From contig NZ_FNVF01000004.1 of NCBI RefSeq assembly GCF_900107975.1, positions 124,001-188,000 of the forward strand: a stretch of DNA of 64,000 nt, written 5' to 3'. This stretch comes from Paenibacillus sp. UNC499MF. GTDB lineage: Bacteria; Bacillota; Bacilli; Paenibacillales; NBRC-103111. Made by a program: the position numbers and the translations under genes. Below the pieces are notes generated by a model. It was not told where the DNA came from. It saw only the letters and a list, made by a program, of their open reading frames with translations, and did no database searches. Each line of letters begins with the position of its first letter. Positions within the stretch are counted from its first letter, which is position 1. Positions 51,862-61,583 of the stretch are shown piece after piece.

Positions 51862-52977
51862 TTAAGCCAGAACGCCGAGATGCTGCTTCGCGTCGTATTC
51901 CTCCAGCGGTTCGCCGTTCTTCAAGCGGTGAATAAAGTCCGGGTTCGGAATAAGCGGACGGCCGAAAGCGGCCAGATCAATCGTTCCCTCGGCTAAAGCC
52001 CGCTCCGCGGTTTGGGGGTCCAGCGTTCCGACGCCGACGATAACACCGTCCCAGTATTTGCGCACGAGCTCATGCATCGTCTTCCCGTCGGCAAGCACCC
52101 GGGTAAACTGCATGGTGGAAGGGTGGATCATGGTCGCGCCCGCTTCCCGGAACGCCTCCGTGAACGTACGGATGGCACTGTCCGGATCCGGCCACATATA
52201 AGCCGGGTCATCGACTTTGTGGGCGGAAAAGCGGATCAGCGTTCTCTCCGCCCCGATCGCATCGATAACCGCCTTCAGCACTTCTTTCGTCAGCGTCAAC
52301 CGCTGCGCAAGGCCGCCGCCGTACCGGTCTGTCCGGCGGTTGCTTGCCTCCGAATTGAACTGGTCGATGAGATAGCCGTGCGCACCGTGAATTTCGACGC
52401 CGTCGAAGCCGGCTTCGATCGCGTTGCGGGCCGCCTGGGCAAATTGGCCGACCAGCTCGTGAATGTCCGTGAGGGTCATCTCTTCGGGAGTGTCATAAGG
52501 CTTGCGCAGCCGGGCCACATTCCCTTCCGCCCGGATGGCCGACGGGGCTTGAGGCGGCAAACCGCCGGCAATCTCATGGTGAGACAAGCGGCCCACGTGC
52601 CAGATCTGCGCGATAATTGTGCCGCCCTCCGCATGTACGCCTTCGGTTACTTTCTTCCACCCTTCGATCTGTTCCCGCGTGTAGAGGCCGGGAACCCCGG
52701 GATTCCCTTTACCGCGGGGACTGACCACAATGCCTTCGGAAATGATCAGGCCGATTCCGTCCGCAGCCCGCTTCCGGTAATATTCGGTTACGTCATCACC
52801 GACGACGCCTGCCTTGTCATCCGCGAAACAGCGGGTCATCGGGGCCATGGCCGTACGGGTTTGAAGGCTCCAGACTCCGATTTTCACCGGTTCGAACAGC
52901 TTGCTTTCCGGCCCGTCCTGCAATTTCCCCCAAGTGCTTATGCCGGTTGCTTCAAAAACTCCTTTGTCCTCAGCCAT
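51862..52977 (-). CDS. NADH:flavin oxidoreductase, old yellow enzyme family
   Basis: This 371-residue FMN-binding TIM barrel begins with LFEPVKIGVWSLQTRTAMAP and MTRCFAD after a 20-residue extension. It shows AQIWHVGRLSH and the family signature GFDGVEIHGAHGYLIDQFNS and NRRTDRYGG, with the substrate-binding His in HGAHGY. It reduces activated double bonds, such as enones or nitro compounds, with NAD(P)H. ATG 52977 has GGAGGAG upstream. The ArsR gene lies 66 bases upstream on the same strand, suggesting redox- or electrophile-responsive control. Confidence 0.92.
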   Translation of the reverse strand: MAEDKGVFEATGISTWGKLQDGPESKLFEPVKIGVWSLQTRTAMAPMTRCFADDKAGVVGDDVTEYYRKRAADGIGLIISEGIVVSPRGKGNPGVPGLYTREQIEGWKKVTEGVHAEGGTIIAQIWHVGRLSHHEIAGGLPPQAPSAIRAEGNVARLRKPYDTPEEMTLTDIHELVGQFAQAARNAIEAGFDGVEIHGAHGYLIDQFNSEASNRRTDRYGGGLAQRLTLTKEVLKAVIDAIGAERTLIRFSAHKVDDPAYMWPDPDSAIRTFTEAFREAGATMIHPSTMQFTRVLADGKTMHELVRKYWDGVIVGVGTLDPQTAERALAEGTIDLAAFGRPLIPNPDFIHRLKNGEPLEEYDAKQHLGVLA

Positions 52978-53043
52978 CGTAACTCTCCTCCGTTTTTTAT
53001 TAATTTTATATTTCTGCAAATACCGAAATAACAAATGTGCGGG

Positions 53044-53313
53044 TTACTCTCTAAGCAGATAAGGCGCGTATTGTTCCAGAACATGCCGTTGTATGCGGTA
53101 GTAACGGAACGTTCCCTCCTTACGGACGGCAATCACTCCGCATTCGAGAAGCGGCTTCAAGTGATGCGTCAAAGTGGAAGCGGCCGTGTTATTCAGCAAT
53201 CCGGCCATCTCCAGGCAGGCCAGTTCCCGCCGTTTGACCAGCATCCGGACGATCTGCAGACGCGTGCTTTCGCCGAGAGCTTTGTAGACTTTAACCGCGC
53301 AATCATCGGTCAC
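53044..53313 (-). CDS. ArsR family transcriptional regulator
   Basis: This 89-residue winged-helix repressor has the helix-turn-helix RELACLEMAGLLNNTAASTLTHHLKPL at about residues 28-54 and a beta-wing ending RYYRIQRHV. It lacks the classical ELCVCDL arsenic site, although Cys5 and Cys33 could form a thiol switch. It is cotranscribed with the OYE gene. The palindrome at 53352-53363 lies about 40 bases upstream of its start and is the likely operator. A quinone or electrophile signal would fit but is not proven. Confidence 0.88.
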   Translation of the reverse strand: MTDDCAVKVYKALGESTRLQIVRMLVKRRELACLEMAGLLNNTAASTLTHHLKPLLECGVIAVRKEGTFRYYRIQRHVLEQYAPYLLRE

Positions 53314-53351
53314 TGCAAAAACCCGCTTTCAAGAAGTCCTAGTATTTTAGT

Positions 53352-53363
53352 ATTTCTAGAAAT
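53352..53363. promoter_or_regulatory. Palindrome upstream of arsR-OYE
   Basis: ATTTCTAGAAAT is a perfect 12-bp palindrome in an AT-rich promoter region directly upstream of the ArsR gene. Confidence 0.55.
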
Positions 53364-53503
53364 AGCGTAGTTCAACAGGGATTTATTGTCAATGGTTCTA
53401 AAGTTATGTTAGTGAGCAGGAGGATGCTTTGAAAAGAGGACACGCGGACCGGAGAATGAGAGCAGAAAACGGGTGGACTCCGCGCCTTCCTAAATTCCGG
53501 AAG

Positions 53504-53536
53504 CATAAAAAACCTCCAGTTTGCACCGGAGGTTCG
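53504..53536 (-). terminator. Terminator of the peptide transporter gene
   Basis: On the minus strand AACCTCC pairs with GGAGGTT across ten bases, followed by TTTTTAT. Confidence 0.8.
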
Positions 53537-53546
53537 CCGTAAAAAC

Positions 53547-55034
53547 TCATTTTACACCCTTCATGTAGCCCTGAATTTTCGGAGACAGCACGTAGAGCAG
53601 CAGGCTGAGCACGATGGCGGCTCCGCCGATGACGCCGAAATAAAGCATCTCCGTTTCGGGCGTGTAGAACTTGACGATCTGCGCGTTGATCGCCTGCGCC
53701 GCCGCGTTGGACAGGAACCACAGGCTCATCGTCTGGGCCGTAAAGGCCGCGGGCGCAAGCTTCGTCGTGGCGGACAAGCCGACCGGCGACAAGCATAGTT
53801 CGCCGACTACGACGATGAAGTAGCTGAGCACCAGCCACAGCGGGTTCACCAGGGCGTCTCCGCCGAAGTAGGCCGGCAGCAGGATGACGAGGAAGGACAA
53901 GCCGGCGAACAGCAGGCCGAGCGAGAACTTCTTCGGAATCGTCGGCTGGCGGTCGCCGAGCCGCATCCACAGCCACGCGAAGACGGGCGCGAAAACGATA
54001 ATGAACAGCGGATTGAGCGACTGGAACCAGGCCGGCGAAATGTTCAGGCCCATGAAGTCCAGCTGGGTCCGTTTATCCGCGTAGTTGGCCAAAATCGTGG
54101 AGCCCTGCTCCTGAATGGCCCAGAACATGATCGACGCGATAAACAGCGGGATATAAGCCACGAGCCGCGAACGTTCTACCGCCGTGGTTTTGGGGCTTCT
54201 ATACATGACGATGAAGTAAATCGTCGGAATCAGAAGACCGAGTACCCCGATGAGCTTGATAAACGTGGAGAAGGTCAGCAGGCCCGCCGGGATGGCGATG
54301 GCAACCAGGACGGCCACTACGACGATTCCTATTCCCATAATCGTGAAAACTTTCTTCTTCTCGGCGGGCGACATCGGGTTGGCCACGATGGTTCCGGCAA
54401 GCCCGAGGTTCTTTTTCTTGGTCAGAACGAACAGGACCAGTCCGAGGAACATTCCGATAGCCGCCAGACCGAAGCCGAGGTGGAAGTTCTTCATCCCCAC
54501 CGTTCCCACGATAAGCGGAGAGAGAAAGCCGCCCAGATTAATTCCCATATAGAAAATGCTGAAGCCGGAATCGCGGCGGGTATCCTGTTCGCTGTAGATT
54601 TCACCTACGATACTGGATACGTTGGGCTTAAGCAGCCCGGTTCCGAGCACGATCAGCACCATCGAGACGAAGAAAAGAGCGACGTTGCCCGGCACGGCCA
54701 GCACCAGATGCCCGAACATGATCAGAATTCCGCCGTAGAACACGGCTCTTGAAGTACCGAGCAGCCGGTCGGCAAGCCATCCTCCGATGATCCCCGACAT
54801 ATATACGAGGGAACCGTAAATCGACACAATGGCCAGCGCGGTTCCTTCCGGGAAGCCGAGACCGCCGCGGGTCACTTCGTAGTACATGTAGAAAACAAGG
54901 ATAGCTTTCATTCCGTAATAGGAAAACCGCTCCCAAAACTCTGTAAAAAATAAGGTGAACAACCCCTTGGGATGTCCGAAAAACCCCTTTTGGGGTACAC
55001 TTTCTACGATTTTCTGCTTGTCGATAGCCGGCAT
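53547..55034 (-). CDS. POT/PTR2 family proton-dependent oligopeptide transporter
   Basis: This 495-residue MFS member has the POT hallmarks ExxERFxYYG in FFTEFWERFSYYGMKAILV (TM1), GGWLADRLLGTSRAV after TM2, and FSIFYMGINLGGFLSPLI (PTR2 signature). There are about 14 membrane helices, with two extra in the middle as in bacterial DtpT proteins. It imports di- and tripeptides with protons. It is monocistronic. The start at 55034 is followed upstream by GGAGAA about eight bases away. Confidence 0.93.
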   Translation of the reverse strand: MPAIDKQKIVESVPQKGFFGHPKGLFTLFFTEFWERFSYYGMKAILVFYMYYEVTRGGLGFPEGTALAIVSIYGSLVYMSGIIGGWLADRLLGTSRAVFYGGILIMFGHLVLAVPGNVALFFVSMVLIVLGTGLLKPNVSSIVGEIYSEQDTRRDSGFSIFYMGINLGGFLSPLIVGTVGMKNFHLGFGLAAIGMFLGLVLFVLTKKKNLGLAGTIVANPMSPAEKKKVFTIMGIGIVVVAVLVAIAIPAGLLTFSTFIKLIGVLGLLIPTIYFIVMYRSPKTTAVERSRLVAYIPLFIASIMFWAIQEQGSTILANYADKRTQLDFMGLNISPAWFQSLNPLFIIVFAPVFAWLWMRLGDRQPTIPKKFSLGLLFAGLSFLVILLPAYFGGDALVNPLWLVLSYFIVVVGELCLSPVGLSATTKLAPAAFTAQTMSLWFLSNAAAQAINAQIVKFYTPETEMLYFGVIGGAAIVLSLLLYVLSPKIQGYMKGVK

Positions 55035-55347
55035 ATACCATTCTCCCCTGTTTAAACGATTCTCTTTATGGGCGGAGCCAAGTAAGTTTTTCCCATAAGA
55101 TATAATACCCAGGTGTCATAAGTTACAATCTCGCAGGGCAAAGAATGCTTATAATGACGTGAGGGGTGCAAGAAGCCACATTATCAGATTACTAGAAAAA
55201 TGCTATTAATGTCAAAAATGTAAATTATGGAAGTCAAAATTAGACGGATTAAAGTAAAAATATTGCACGTGGAAGGCGTTATATTGCCGTATGATGGGAA
55301 AGATAACGCTTTCATAATGTTTTCGATAAAATAGAGGAGGTATGCTC
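55035..55347. other. Divergent intergenic region between the peptide transporter and the lyase gene
   Basis: No gene is seen. It holds the promoters for both neighbours and the cre-like site listed next; a TATAAT lies near 55100. Confidence 0.5.
55302..55314 (+). promoter_or_regulatory. Probable catabolite-responsive element (cre)
   Basis: GATAACGCTTTCA is, on the other strand, TGAAAGCGTTATC, matching the CcpA consensus TGAAANCGNTNNCA closely. It lies 34 bases before the lyase start, where CcpA binding would block transcription when preferred sugars are present. Confidence 0.65.
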
Positions 55348-58300
55348 ATGTACCGTCTGACAAAAACTTCGTATCTCGCCGTGATCCTCTGTTTTTCCCT
55401 TGTCTTTACCTTGCTCGGTGCGGGAACGCGGCCGGTCCGGGCGGAGGATTCTTACGACGGCATGCGTTTAAAGCTGCTTCATTTGATTTTGGGAGACGAC
55501 CAATACTCCCTTCCTGTTTCCGACCCCTTGCTGCAGGACAAGCTTGCCAAAATGGACAGCGCCGTTTCTTCCTGTGCGGCGGCCTCGGCCCCCTGCTCAA
55601 GCGGCAAAGGAATATGGGATATCCTGAACCGCGGAGCGGACCGGACCTATTTGTGGATCGACCTCCCTTTTACCAGCACGGACAGCTATACAAAATCGGG
55701 GGATATCACCAATTCGTATAACCGCCTGCTATCGATGATCACGGCGTACTACACGCCGGGCTCCTCCTTTTACGGAAATGCAGCTCTGAAAAACGACGTG
55801 CTGGGCGCTCTCGACTGGCTTTATACGCAAAAGTACAACACAAGCGTGGCTCCTTACGGCAACTGGTATCACTGGCAGATCGGCGTGCCTCAGGCGCTGA
55901 CCAAGATCGGCATTCTGATGCGGGATGATTTAAGCGCCGTCCAGCTAACGAATTATATGAATGCGGTGAACCGGTTTATTCCGGATTCGGCGGCAAGAAC
56001 AGTGAGCGGAAGCCCGGTTATGACCGGAGCCAATCTGCTCGACCAGGCCGTTTCGGTCGCTTACCGGGGCATTCTGGTGAAAGATGCCGCCAAAATAACG
56101 AATGCGAGAGACGCGCTCGGAAGCGTTTTTGCCTACGTGAATCCGGCTTCGGCTCCGAATACGCCTGCACGCGACGGTTTCTATCAGGACGGTTCCTTTA
56201 TCCAGCATGCGGCGATGCCCTATATCGGAGGCTACGGAACTACTTTGCTGAACGATATCGGAATCCTGCTTTACACGCTGCAGGGTACCCAGTGGGACGT
56301 GACCGATGCGGGCAAATGGAACGCCTACAAGTGGGTGTTCGATTCCGTGGAGCCGTTTATTTACGACGGCAATGTAATGGATATGGTAAGGGGCAGAAAT
56401 ATTGCCTATGGGCCGGCGCTGGGAAATACGGACAGCGGACCGGTTCTGACCGGCAAAGGGCTCATCGCCTCCATCGGTTACCTACTGCTTACGGCTCCGT
56501 CCACGAATGAACAGATGGGGGAGAAATACCCGGACAACCCGAAGCAGGCTATTCAGGGCATGCTGAAATACTGGTTAAGCAAGGACACCTCCAATCAGAT
56601 TCTGGATTCCTCTTCAATGTACCAGTATTTTCAGCTCAAGCAGATCGTAAATTCGGCGGTTCCGTCCCGAGGGGAGAAGACGGGAACCTCGATCTACGCG
56701 AATCAGGACCGTGCCGTGCATCTGCGTCCGGGCTTCGGTTTCGGGCTCAGTCTGTCGTCCAACCGGGTCGATAAGTACGAATCGGGCAATAAGAACAACG
56801 TACAGGGCTGGTATACCGGGGACGGGATGACTTACCTGTACAACGCGGACAGCGGCCAGTACGACAACTTCTGGCCGACGGTAAACCGGTACCGGCTCCC
56901 GGGCACGACCGTCGATACGCAGACCCGTACGAACAGCAGCAACTGGACAAGCTATTTGAGCCCGAACCGGTGGGCGGGCGGCGCGGAGCTGCTGGGAACT
57001 TACGGCGCCGCCGGCATGGACCTGAAGTCGCCCGGTGATATCGGCAGCGGAGGAGCCATTCTGACTCCGTCCAATCTGACGGCGAAGAAATCGTGGTTCA
57101 TGTTCGATGACGAGATCGTATCGCTCGGGGCGGGCATCACGAATTCCGGTCAGACCGGCAGCGGATGGGACGGTTCTCCCCGCAAGGTGGAGACCGTCGT
57201 GGAGAACCGCAAGATCGCCGGAGGCAACGAGTTCGCCGTGAACGGAACGGCTCAGCCTGCGGCTTCCGGCTGGTCGGTGGCTCTGCCCGGAACGAACTGG
57301 GCGTATCTGCAGGGCAATACGGGCGGGGAATCGTCCAGTGTAGGGTATTATTTCCCGGGTTCGGCCGCTTTGAAGGCGTCCCGTGAAACAAGAACAGGCT
57401 CCTGGAACGAGATCAACGAGGCGACGCCCGGCGTATATAACGTAATGGGAACGGAAGATTCCTATGTTCGTTCCAATGAAGGGAACCATGGCGCGGAGCC
57501 GACGCTGGTTGTCAAAAACGACGCCAACGGCTACGCCAGAGAAACCTATCTGAAATTCGATTTAACGAATTTCGTGCCCGGTCAGGTCAAGTTCGACAGC
57601 GCTAAAGTCACGCTCGTTCCGACTGCCATCGGACCTACGGCTAAAGCGGTCCAGCATACGGCGGAATGGGTTCCCGACAACTCCTGGACGGAAACCGGCC
57701 TGCTCTGGACGAACAAACCGGTCTCGAATCCGCTTAGCCCGGTCCAGCAGTGGTCGGGCATGCAGGCGGGAACCCCCGTCACGATCGACGTGTCCCAGGC
57801 GCTGCAAAACGCTCTACAGAATAACCGGAAAGTGTTCTCCCTGCGCATCTATGCTTCGTCGCCTGCAGACCCGGACGGAACGGTTGCTTACGCAAGCCGC
57901 GAGAATCCGAATTCAAGCTATCGTCCCAAGCTGGTGCTGAGCGGCTATAAGGAAATAAAAACCGCCGATTATCTGACTCTCTGGATGGATCACGGCGTGA
58001 ATCCTTCGAACGCTTCCTACAGCTATGTCACGCTGCCGAACCGCAGCCGGGCGCAGGTGCAGGGCTATGCCGCCAATCCGGACATCGCGATTCTGGAAAA
58101 CACGACGGCGGTTCAAGCCGTCAAAGAGAAAACCTTGAACCTGACCGCCGCAAATTTCTGGCAGGACGGTATCAAGACGGTCAAAGCGGACGGGACGGAT
58201 GTTCTGACCGTGGATAAAAAGGCCTCCGTTCTGGTTAAAGAAAGCGCGGACGGATTGGATGTTTCCGTCTCCGATCCGACCCAGCAGAACAGCGGCACGA

Positions 58301-58950
58301 TCCAGGTCGAAATCAACCGCAGCTACAGCGGCGCCGTTTTCCTGGAACCGGGGATTCAGGTTATCCAGTCGAGCCCGACGCTGAAGCTCTCGGTGGACGT
58401 AAACGGTTCTTACGGCAGGTCGTTCCACGCGAAGTTCACGAACGCGTCCGCCACCCTGTTTCCGTCCAAGGGAGACGCGACCGTTCGGGACGGCAGCTAT
58501 GCGGGAACGAACTACGGAACCGCCGGCTTCATGGAAGTGAAGAATGAGGCGGTGAGCTACAACCGCAGCGCGCTCGTGCAGTTCGACCTATCGTCCTATA
58601 CGGGCGCAGCCGGCCGGGCAGCGATTGTTCTGACGCCGATTGACTCCCCGGCCAAGGCTGTCACCCATCAGGCCAGGCTCGTTTCCGCACAGTGGGATGA
58701 GAAATCGCTGACCTGGAGCACCAAACCTGTGCCGGGTCTGCCCCTGGCCGAGTGGAAGGTGCCTGCCGCCGGGAGCCCTGTCATGATCGACGTTTCGGAG
58801 GCAGTGCAGCGGTCTTTGGCTTCCGGGGATAAGAGGATTGCCGTTGAGATCCGTTCCCTCACCAACGGCTCTGACACGTACGTCAGTTATGCGAGCAAGG
58901 AAAATGCCGCAGCCGCGAGCCGGCCTGTTTTAAAAATTACGGCTCCGTAA
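55348..58950 (+). CDS. Secreted polysaccharide lyase family 8 with two CBM96/DNRLRE-type domains
   Basis: This 1200-residue exported enzyme has a signal peptide ending near Ala32. The alpha/alpha toroid follows, with the PL8 catalytic residues Asn172 (NWYHWQIGVPQ), His287 (DGSFIQH), Tyr296 (GGYG) and Arg348/350 (RGRN). PL8 enzymes cleave hyaluronan, chondroitin or xanthan by beta-elimination. The beta-sandwich region is interrupted after GSWNEIN by a DNRLRE/CBM96-like domain at about 698-869 (SYVRSNEG, ETYLKFDLTNF, WVPDNSWTETGLLWTNKP). It resumes at ADYLTLWMDHG, and a second such domain ends the protein (about 1035-1200). ATG 55348 has GAGGAGG with a seven-base spacer. A GH20 gene follows and may process the released sugars. 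Confidence 0.88.
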   Translation: MYRLTKTSYLAVILCFSLVFTLLGAGTRPVRAEDSYDGMRLKLLHLILGDDQYSLPVSDPLLQDKLAKMDSAVSSCAAASAPCSSGKGIWDILNRGADRTYLWIDLPFTSTDSYTKSGDITNSYNRLLSMITAYYTPGSSFYGNAALKNDVLGALDWLYTQKYNTSVAPYGNWYHWQIGVPQALTKIGILMRDDLSAVQLTNYMNAVNRFIPDSAARTVSGSPVMTGANLLDQAVSVAYRGILVKDAAKITNARDALGSVFAYVNPASAPNTPARDGFYQDGSFIQHAAMPYIGGYGTTLLNDIGILLYTLQGTQWDVTDAGKWNAYKWVFDSVEPFIYDGNVMDMVRGRNIAYGPALGNTDSGPVLTGKGLIASIGYLLLTAPSTNEQMGEKYPDNPKQAIQGMLKYWLSKDTSNQILDSSSMYQYFQLKQIVNSAVPSRGEKTGTSIYANQDRAVHLRPGFGFGLSLSSNRVDKYESGNKNNVQGWYTGDGMTYLYNADSGQYDNFWPTVNRYRLPGTTVDTQTRTNSSNWTSYLSPNRWAGGAELLGTYGAAGMDLKSPGDIGSGGAILTPSNLTAKKSWFMFDDEIVSLGAGITNSGQTGSGWDGSPRKVETVVENRKIAGGNEFAVNGTAQPAASGWSVALPGTNWAYLQGNTGGESSSVGYYFPGSAALKASRETRTGSWNEINEATPGVYNVMGTEDSYVRSNEGNHGAEPTLVVKNDANGYARETYLKFDLTNFVPGQVKFDSAKVTLVPTAIGPTAKAVQHTAEWVPDNSWTETGLLWTNKPVSNPLSPVQQWSGMQAGTPVTIDVSQALQNALQNNRKVFSLRIYASSPADPDGTVAYASRENPNSSYRPKLVLSGYKEIKTADYLTLWMDHGVNPSNASYSYVTLPNRSRAQVQGYAANPDIAILENTTAVQAVKEKTLNLTAANFWQDGIKTVKADGTDVLTVDKKASVLVKESADGLDVSVSDPTQQNSGTIQVEINRSYSGAVFLEPGIQVIQSSPTLKLSVDVNGSYGRSFHAKFTNASATLFPSKGDATVRDGSYAGTNYGTAGFMEVKNEAVSYNRSALVQFDLSSYTGAAGRAAIVLTPIDSPAKAVTHQARLVSAQWDEKSLTWSTKPVPGLPLAEWKVPAAGSPVMIDVSEAVQRSLASGDKRIAVEIRSLTNGSDTYVSYASKENAAAASRPVLKITAP

Positions 58951-59398
58951 AATCAGATTTGTATGGTCCATTCAAGTTCCATCGGCATAAAAAGCTGTCC
59001 CGCGGTCTCCGGACCTGACGGGGCAGCTTTCTTTATGGGGAGCGGCTTTCCAGTACTGGGAGGTTTTCGGCGCCGCCTTGAAAACATTTTCTTTTAACCT
59101 AATCAATTATTTGAATACGGTTGCGAGAAGGACAATCACGCGGCCTGTAGAACGTAGTATCTGGGTAAAAAAACGGTTACACGCATCCATTCTGCAAGGA
59201 CACGGCCTTTTGAGGGAATTTTCTGCAAGGAATTGCTCTGTCAGTCCGAAGCCACGCTTTTTTCGGAGTTTTTGAAGCTTTTGACTCGATGAAACGGTGT
59301 AAAGAGCTTTCAGTCATCGTCAGATTCGGTCTTTATGCCCATACAAAAAGAGACCGGCCAAGCCGGGAACAGGAAAACAATTGGGGAGGAAACCGCTA
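58951..59398 (+). other. Intergenic region between the lyase and GH20 genes
   Basis: It contains the terminator listed next and otherwise nothing that I can support. A 65-codon frame at 59078 has no ribosome binding site and an unlikely composition. Confidence 0.5.
58990..59035 (+). terminator. Terminator after the lyase gene
   Basis: AAAGCTGTCCC pairs with GGGGCAGCTTT with one mismatch; the loop contains a TCCGGA palindrome, and TCTTT follows. Confidence 0.75.
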
Positions 59399-61309
59399 AT
59401 GAAATTGCGTTTCGAAGGAGATTTGACAGGCCTGCAGCCGGGTCTTCAGGTATTGCTGCAGGAGCTTTCCGTCACGGAAGCGGAAGACGGGTTGAAAGTT
59501 GCCGTGGGGCCTTCTTCCGGCGATTTGGAAGTGGGTCTGGAGCAGGGAGAGGCTTACATCCGTTACGGTCAAAAGCACCAGTTCTACCGCGCGCTCGGCC
59601 TTCTTGTGCAGCACGGCCGCGGCGGAGAGGCGTTCAGCATCCGGGAGAAGCAGCACCTGGACGTAGTCGGGCCGATGTTCGACTTGTCCCGCAACGGTGT
59701 GCTGACGGTTGAAAGCTTTAAATTTATGATCCGCAAAATGGCGCTGATGGGCATGAATACGGTCATGCTGTATCTTGAGGATACGTATGAGATCGAAGGA
59801 CAGCCTTATTTCGGATATATGCGCGGGCGCTACACGCAGGCGGAATTGAAAGAGATCGACGATTACGCCGATCAATTCGGAATCGAAGCGTTCCCGAGCA
59901 TCCAGACGCTTGCCCACCTGGAGGAATTCCTGAAGTGGGAGCCCGTCAAGGAATACAAAGACACGAAGGGCGCCCTTCTGGTCGGCTACGACAAAACGGA
60001 CGAGCTCGTCGAGAAGATGATCGATGCGGCCAGCGCTCCGTTCCGCAGCCGTAAAATCCATATCGGCATGGACGAGGCGGAAGAGCTGGGCCGCGGCAAA
60101 TATTTGGACAAGAACGGGTTTACGAGCCGTTTTGACATTATGATCACGCACTTGGACAAGGTGCTGGACATTACGCGCCGCCGCGGGCTGAAAGCGATGA
60201 TGTGGAGCGATATGTTCCTCAAGCTGGCTTCCGGCACGGGCAGCGAGCATTACAACAAGGATACGCAAATTCCGGCTGAAATGGCCGCACGTATTCCCAA
60301 AGACGTCGATCTGGTGTACTGGGACTACGTTCATACCGAAGAAGAAGACTACGAAAGCCAGATTGCCCAGCACGCTCCGCTCGGCTGCAATCTCGTCTAC
60401 GCCGGCGGCGTCTGGGTGTTCAATACGTTCGGCGTGAACTACGGCCTGTCGCTGAAAGCGACCGACGCCGCGCTGCGCGTGAATAAGAAGCACGGCATCC
60501 GCGAAGCTTATGCTACCATGTGGGGCGACGACGGAATGGAGAGCAACCCGTACATCGCGCTGCTCGGTCTCCAATTCTATGCGGAGCACGCGTATACGGA
60601 GGGCTCCCCGGACTGGGCGGTGCTCGCCGAGCGTGTGAAGTTCTGTACCGGCCTTGATGCGGAAGCCTATCTCCAGATGAAATATCTGGACGAAACGCCG
60701 GGCTCGGAGCCCGACAACCGCAAGCAGAGCAACCCGTCGAAGTTCCTGCTGTACCAGGATGTGCTGCTCGGCTTGTTCGACAAGCAGATCGAGGGTCTGG
60801 AGATGTCCGCCCACTACGCGAAAGTGGAGCAGGACATCCGCAGCAGGCGCGACCCGGCCGCGGCGCTCGATTACATCTTCGACGTGCCGGAGAAACTGGC
60901 CGGCGTGCTGAAGCGAAAGAGCGAGATCGGCATCGAGCTCAAGCGCGCGTATGATGCGGGCGACAAGGATACGCTGAAGCGTATCGCTCAAGATGTGCTT
61001 CCGGAAATCGCGGAAGCGGTGCGCGCCCTGCGGGCCGCTCACAGAACCCAGTGGCTGAGCATGTTCAAGCCTTTCGGATGGGAAATCATCGACATCCGGT
61101 ACGGCGGCGTTCTGAGCCGTCTGGACACCGCTTCCGTCCGGCTTATGGATTATGCCGAAGGCCGGATCGTCCGGATCGAGGAGCTGGAGCAGGAGCGCCT
61201 GCTGTACAGCACGTCGAACCGGTTCACGAACAAAGGCGTCGGCTGGTGCAGCTTCTACTACCGGATGGCGTCGCCAAACGTCTTTTTCCACGTCCAGAAT
61301 CCGTTCTAA
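59399..61309 (+). CDS. Family 20 glycoside hydrolase (beta-N-acetylhexosaminidase)
   Basis: This 636-residue protein has no signal peptide, so it is probably cytoplasmic. The N-terminal GH20b-like domain precedes a TIM barrel beginning at LDVVGPMFDLSRNGVLTVES. The catalytic Asp-Glu pair is Asp225-Glu226 in KIHIGMDEAEELGRG; Glu is the acid/base, and the substrate's acetamido group is the nucleophile, steered by Asp. The GH20C-like layout and size resemble GcnA enzymes that trim N-acetylglucosamine or N-acetylgalactosamine. GGGGAGG lies upstream. Its position after a PL8 lyase gene suggests breakdown of amino-sugar-containing glycans taken into the cell. Confidence 0.9.
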   Translation: MKLRFEGDLTGLQPGLQVLLQELSVTEAEDGLKVAVGPSSGDLEVGLEQGEAYIRYGQKHQFYRALGLLVQHGRGGEAFSIREKQHLDVVGPMFDLSRNGVLTVESFKFMIRKMALMGMNTVMLYLEDTYEIEGQPYFGYMRGRYTQAELKEIDDYADQFGIEAFPSIQTLAHLEEFLKWEPVKEYKDTKGALLVGYDKTDELVEKMIDAASAPFRSRKIHIGMDEAEELGRGKYLDKNGFTSRFDIMITHLDKVLDITRRRGLKAMMWSDMFLKLASGTGSEHYNKDTQIPAEMAARIPKDVDLVYWDYVHTEEEDYESQIAQHAPLGCNLVYAGGVWVFNTFGVNYGLSLKATDAALRVNKKHGIREAYATMWGDDGMESNPYIALLGLQFYAEHAYTEGSPDWAVLAERVKFCTGLDAEAYLQMKYLDETPGSEPDNRKQSNPSKFLLYQDVLLGLFDKQIEGLEMSAHYAKVEQDIRSRRDPAAALDYIFDVPEKLAGVLKRKSEIGIELKRAYDAGDKDTLKRIAQDVLPEIAEAVRALRAAHRTQWLSMFKPFGWEIIDIRYGGVLSRLDTASVRLMDYAEGRIVRIEELEQERLLYSTSNRFTNKGVGWCSFYYRMASPNVFFHVQNPF

Positions 61310-61348
61310 GCCGGACTCCGGTATCGTCAAGCCGCAAGGAACAGCCGG

Positions 61349-61383
61349 AAGACCCGTCCCTTTCAGGGAGGGTCTTCTTTTTT
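61349..61383 (+). terminator. Terminator after the GH20 gene
   Basis: GAAGACCCGTCCCT pairs with AGGGAGGGTCTTC across TTC (one bulged position), followed by TTTTTT. Confidence 0.85.
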
Positions 61384-61540
61384 ATGGGAAACCGGCAGGA
61401 AGGAAGGTACAGTCCTACCTCGCTGGTTGGACACCACACCGTCATGTGACGCCGGGCACCTTGCGCCGGAAGTTTCGCGCGTTCGGTTTATGCTTCTTTT
61501 TAAAGGAGTCGGCTGCCGCGTTATAGAAAGCGTTTCGGAC

Positions 61541-61583
61541 GAAAGCCGTGCATGACGGGAACCCGTGATGGCGGCTTTTCTTA
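61541..61583 (+). terminator. Second terminator-like hairpin
   Basis: GAAAGCCG pairs with CGGCTTTTC, with inner GCAT/ATG and GGG/CCC pairing, and is followed by TT. Confidence 0.55.

Noticed and set aside
56614-57489. A 291-codon minus-strand frame inside the lyase gene
   Set aside because: It lies wholly within the well-supported PL8 gene and has a low-complexity Arg-rich composition typical of antisense frames.
59078-59275. A 65-codon open frame between the lyase and GH20 genes
   Set aside because: There is no ribosome binding site, its composition is unusual, and it has no recognisable feature.
59396-61330. A 644-codon open frame on the minus strand opposite the GH20 gene
   Set aside because: It is a shadow of the GH20 reading frame; the plus-strand protein has all family motifs, while this frame has none and no ribosome binding site.
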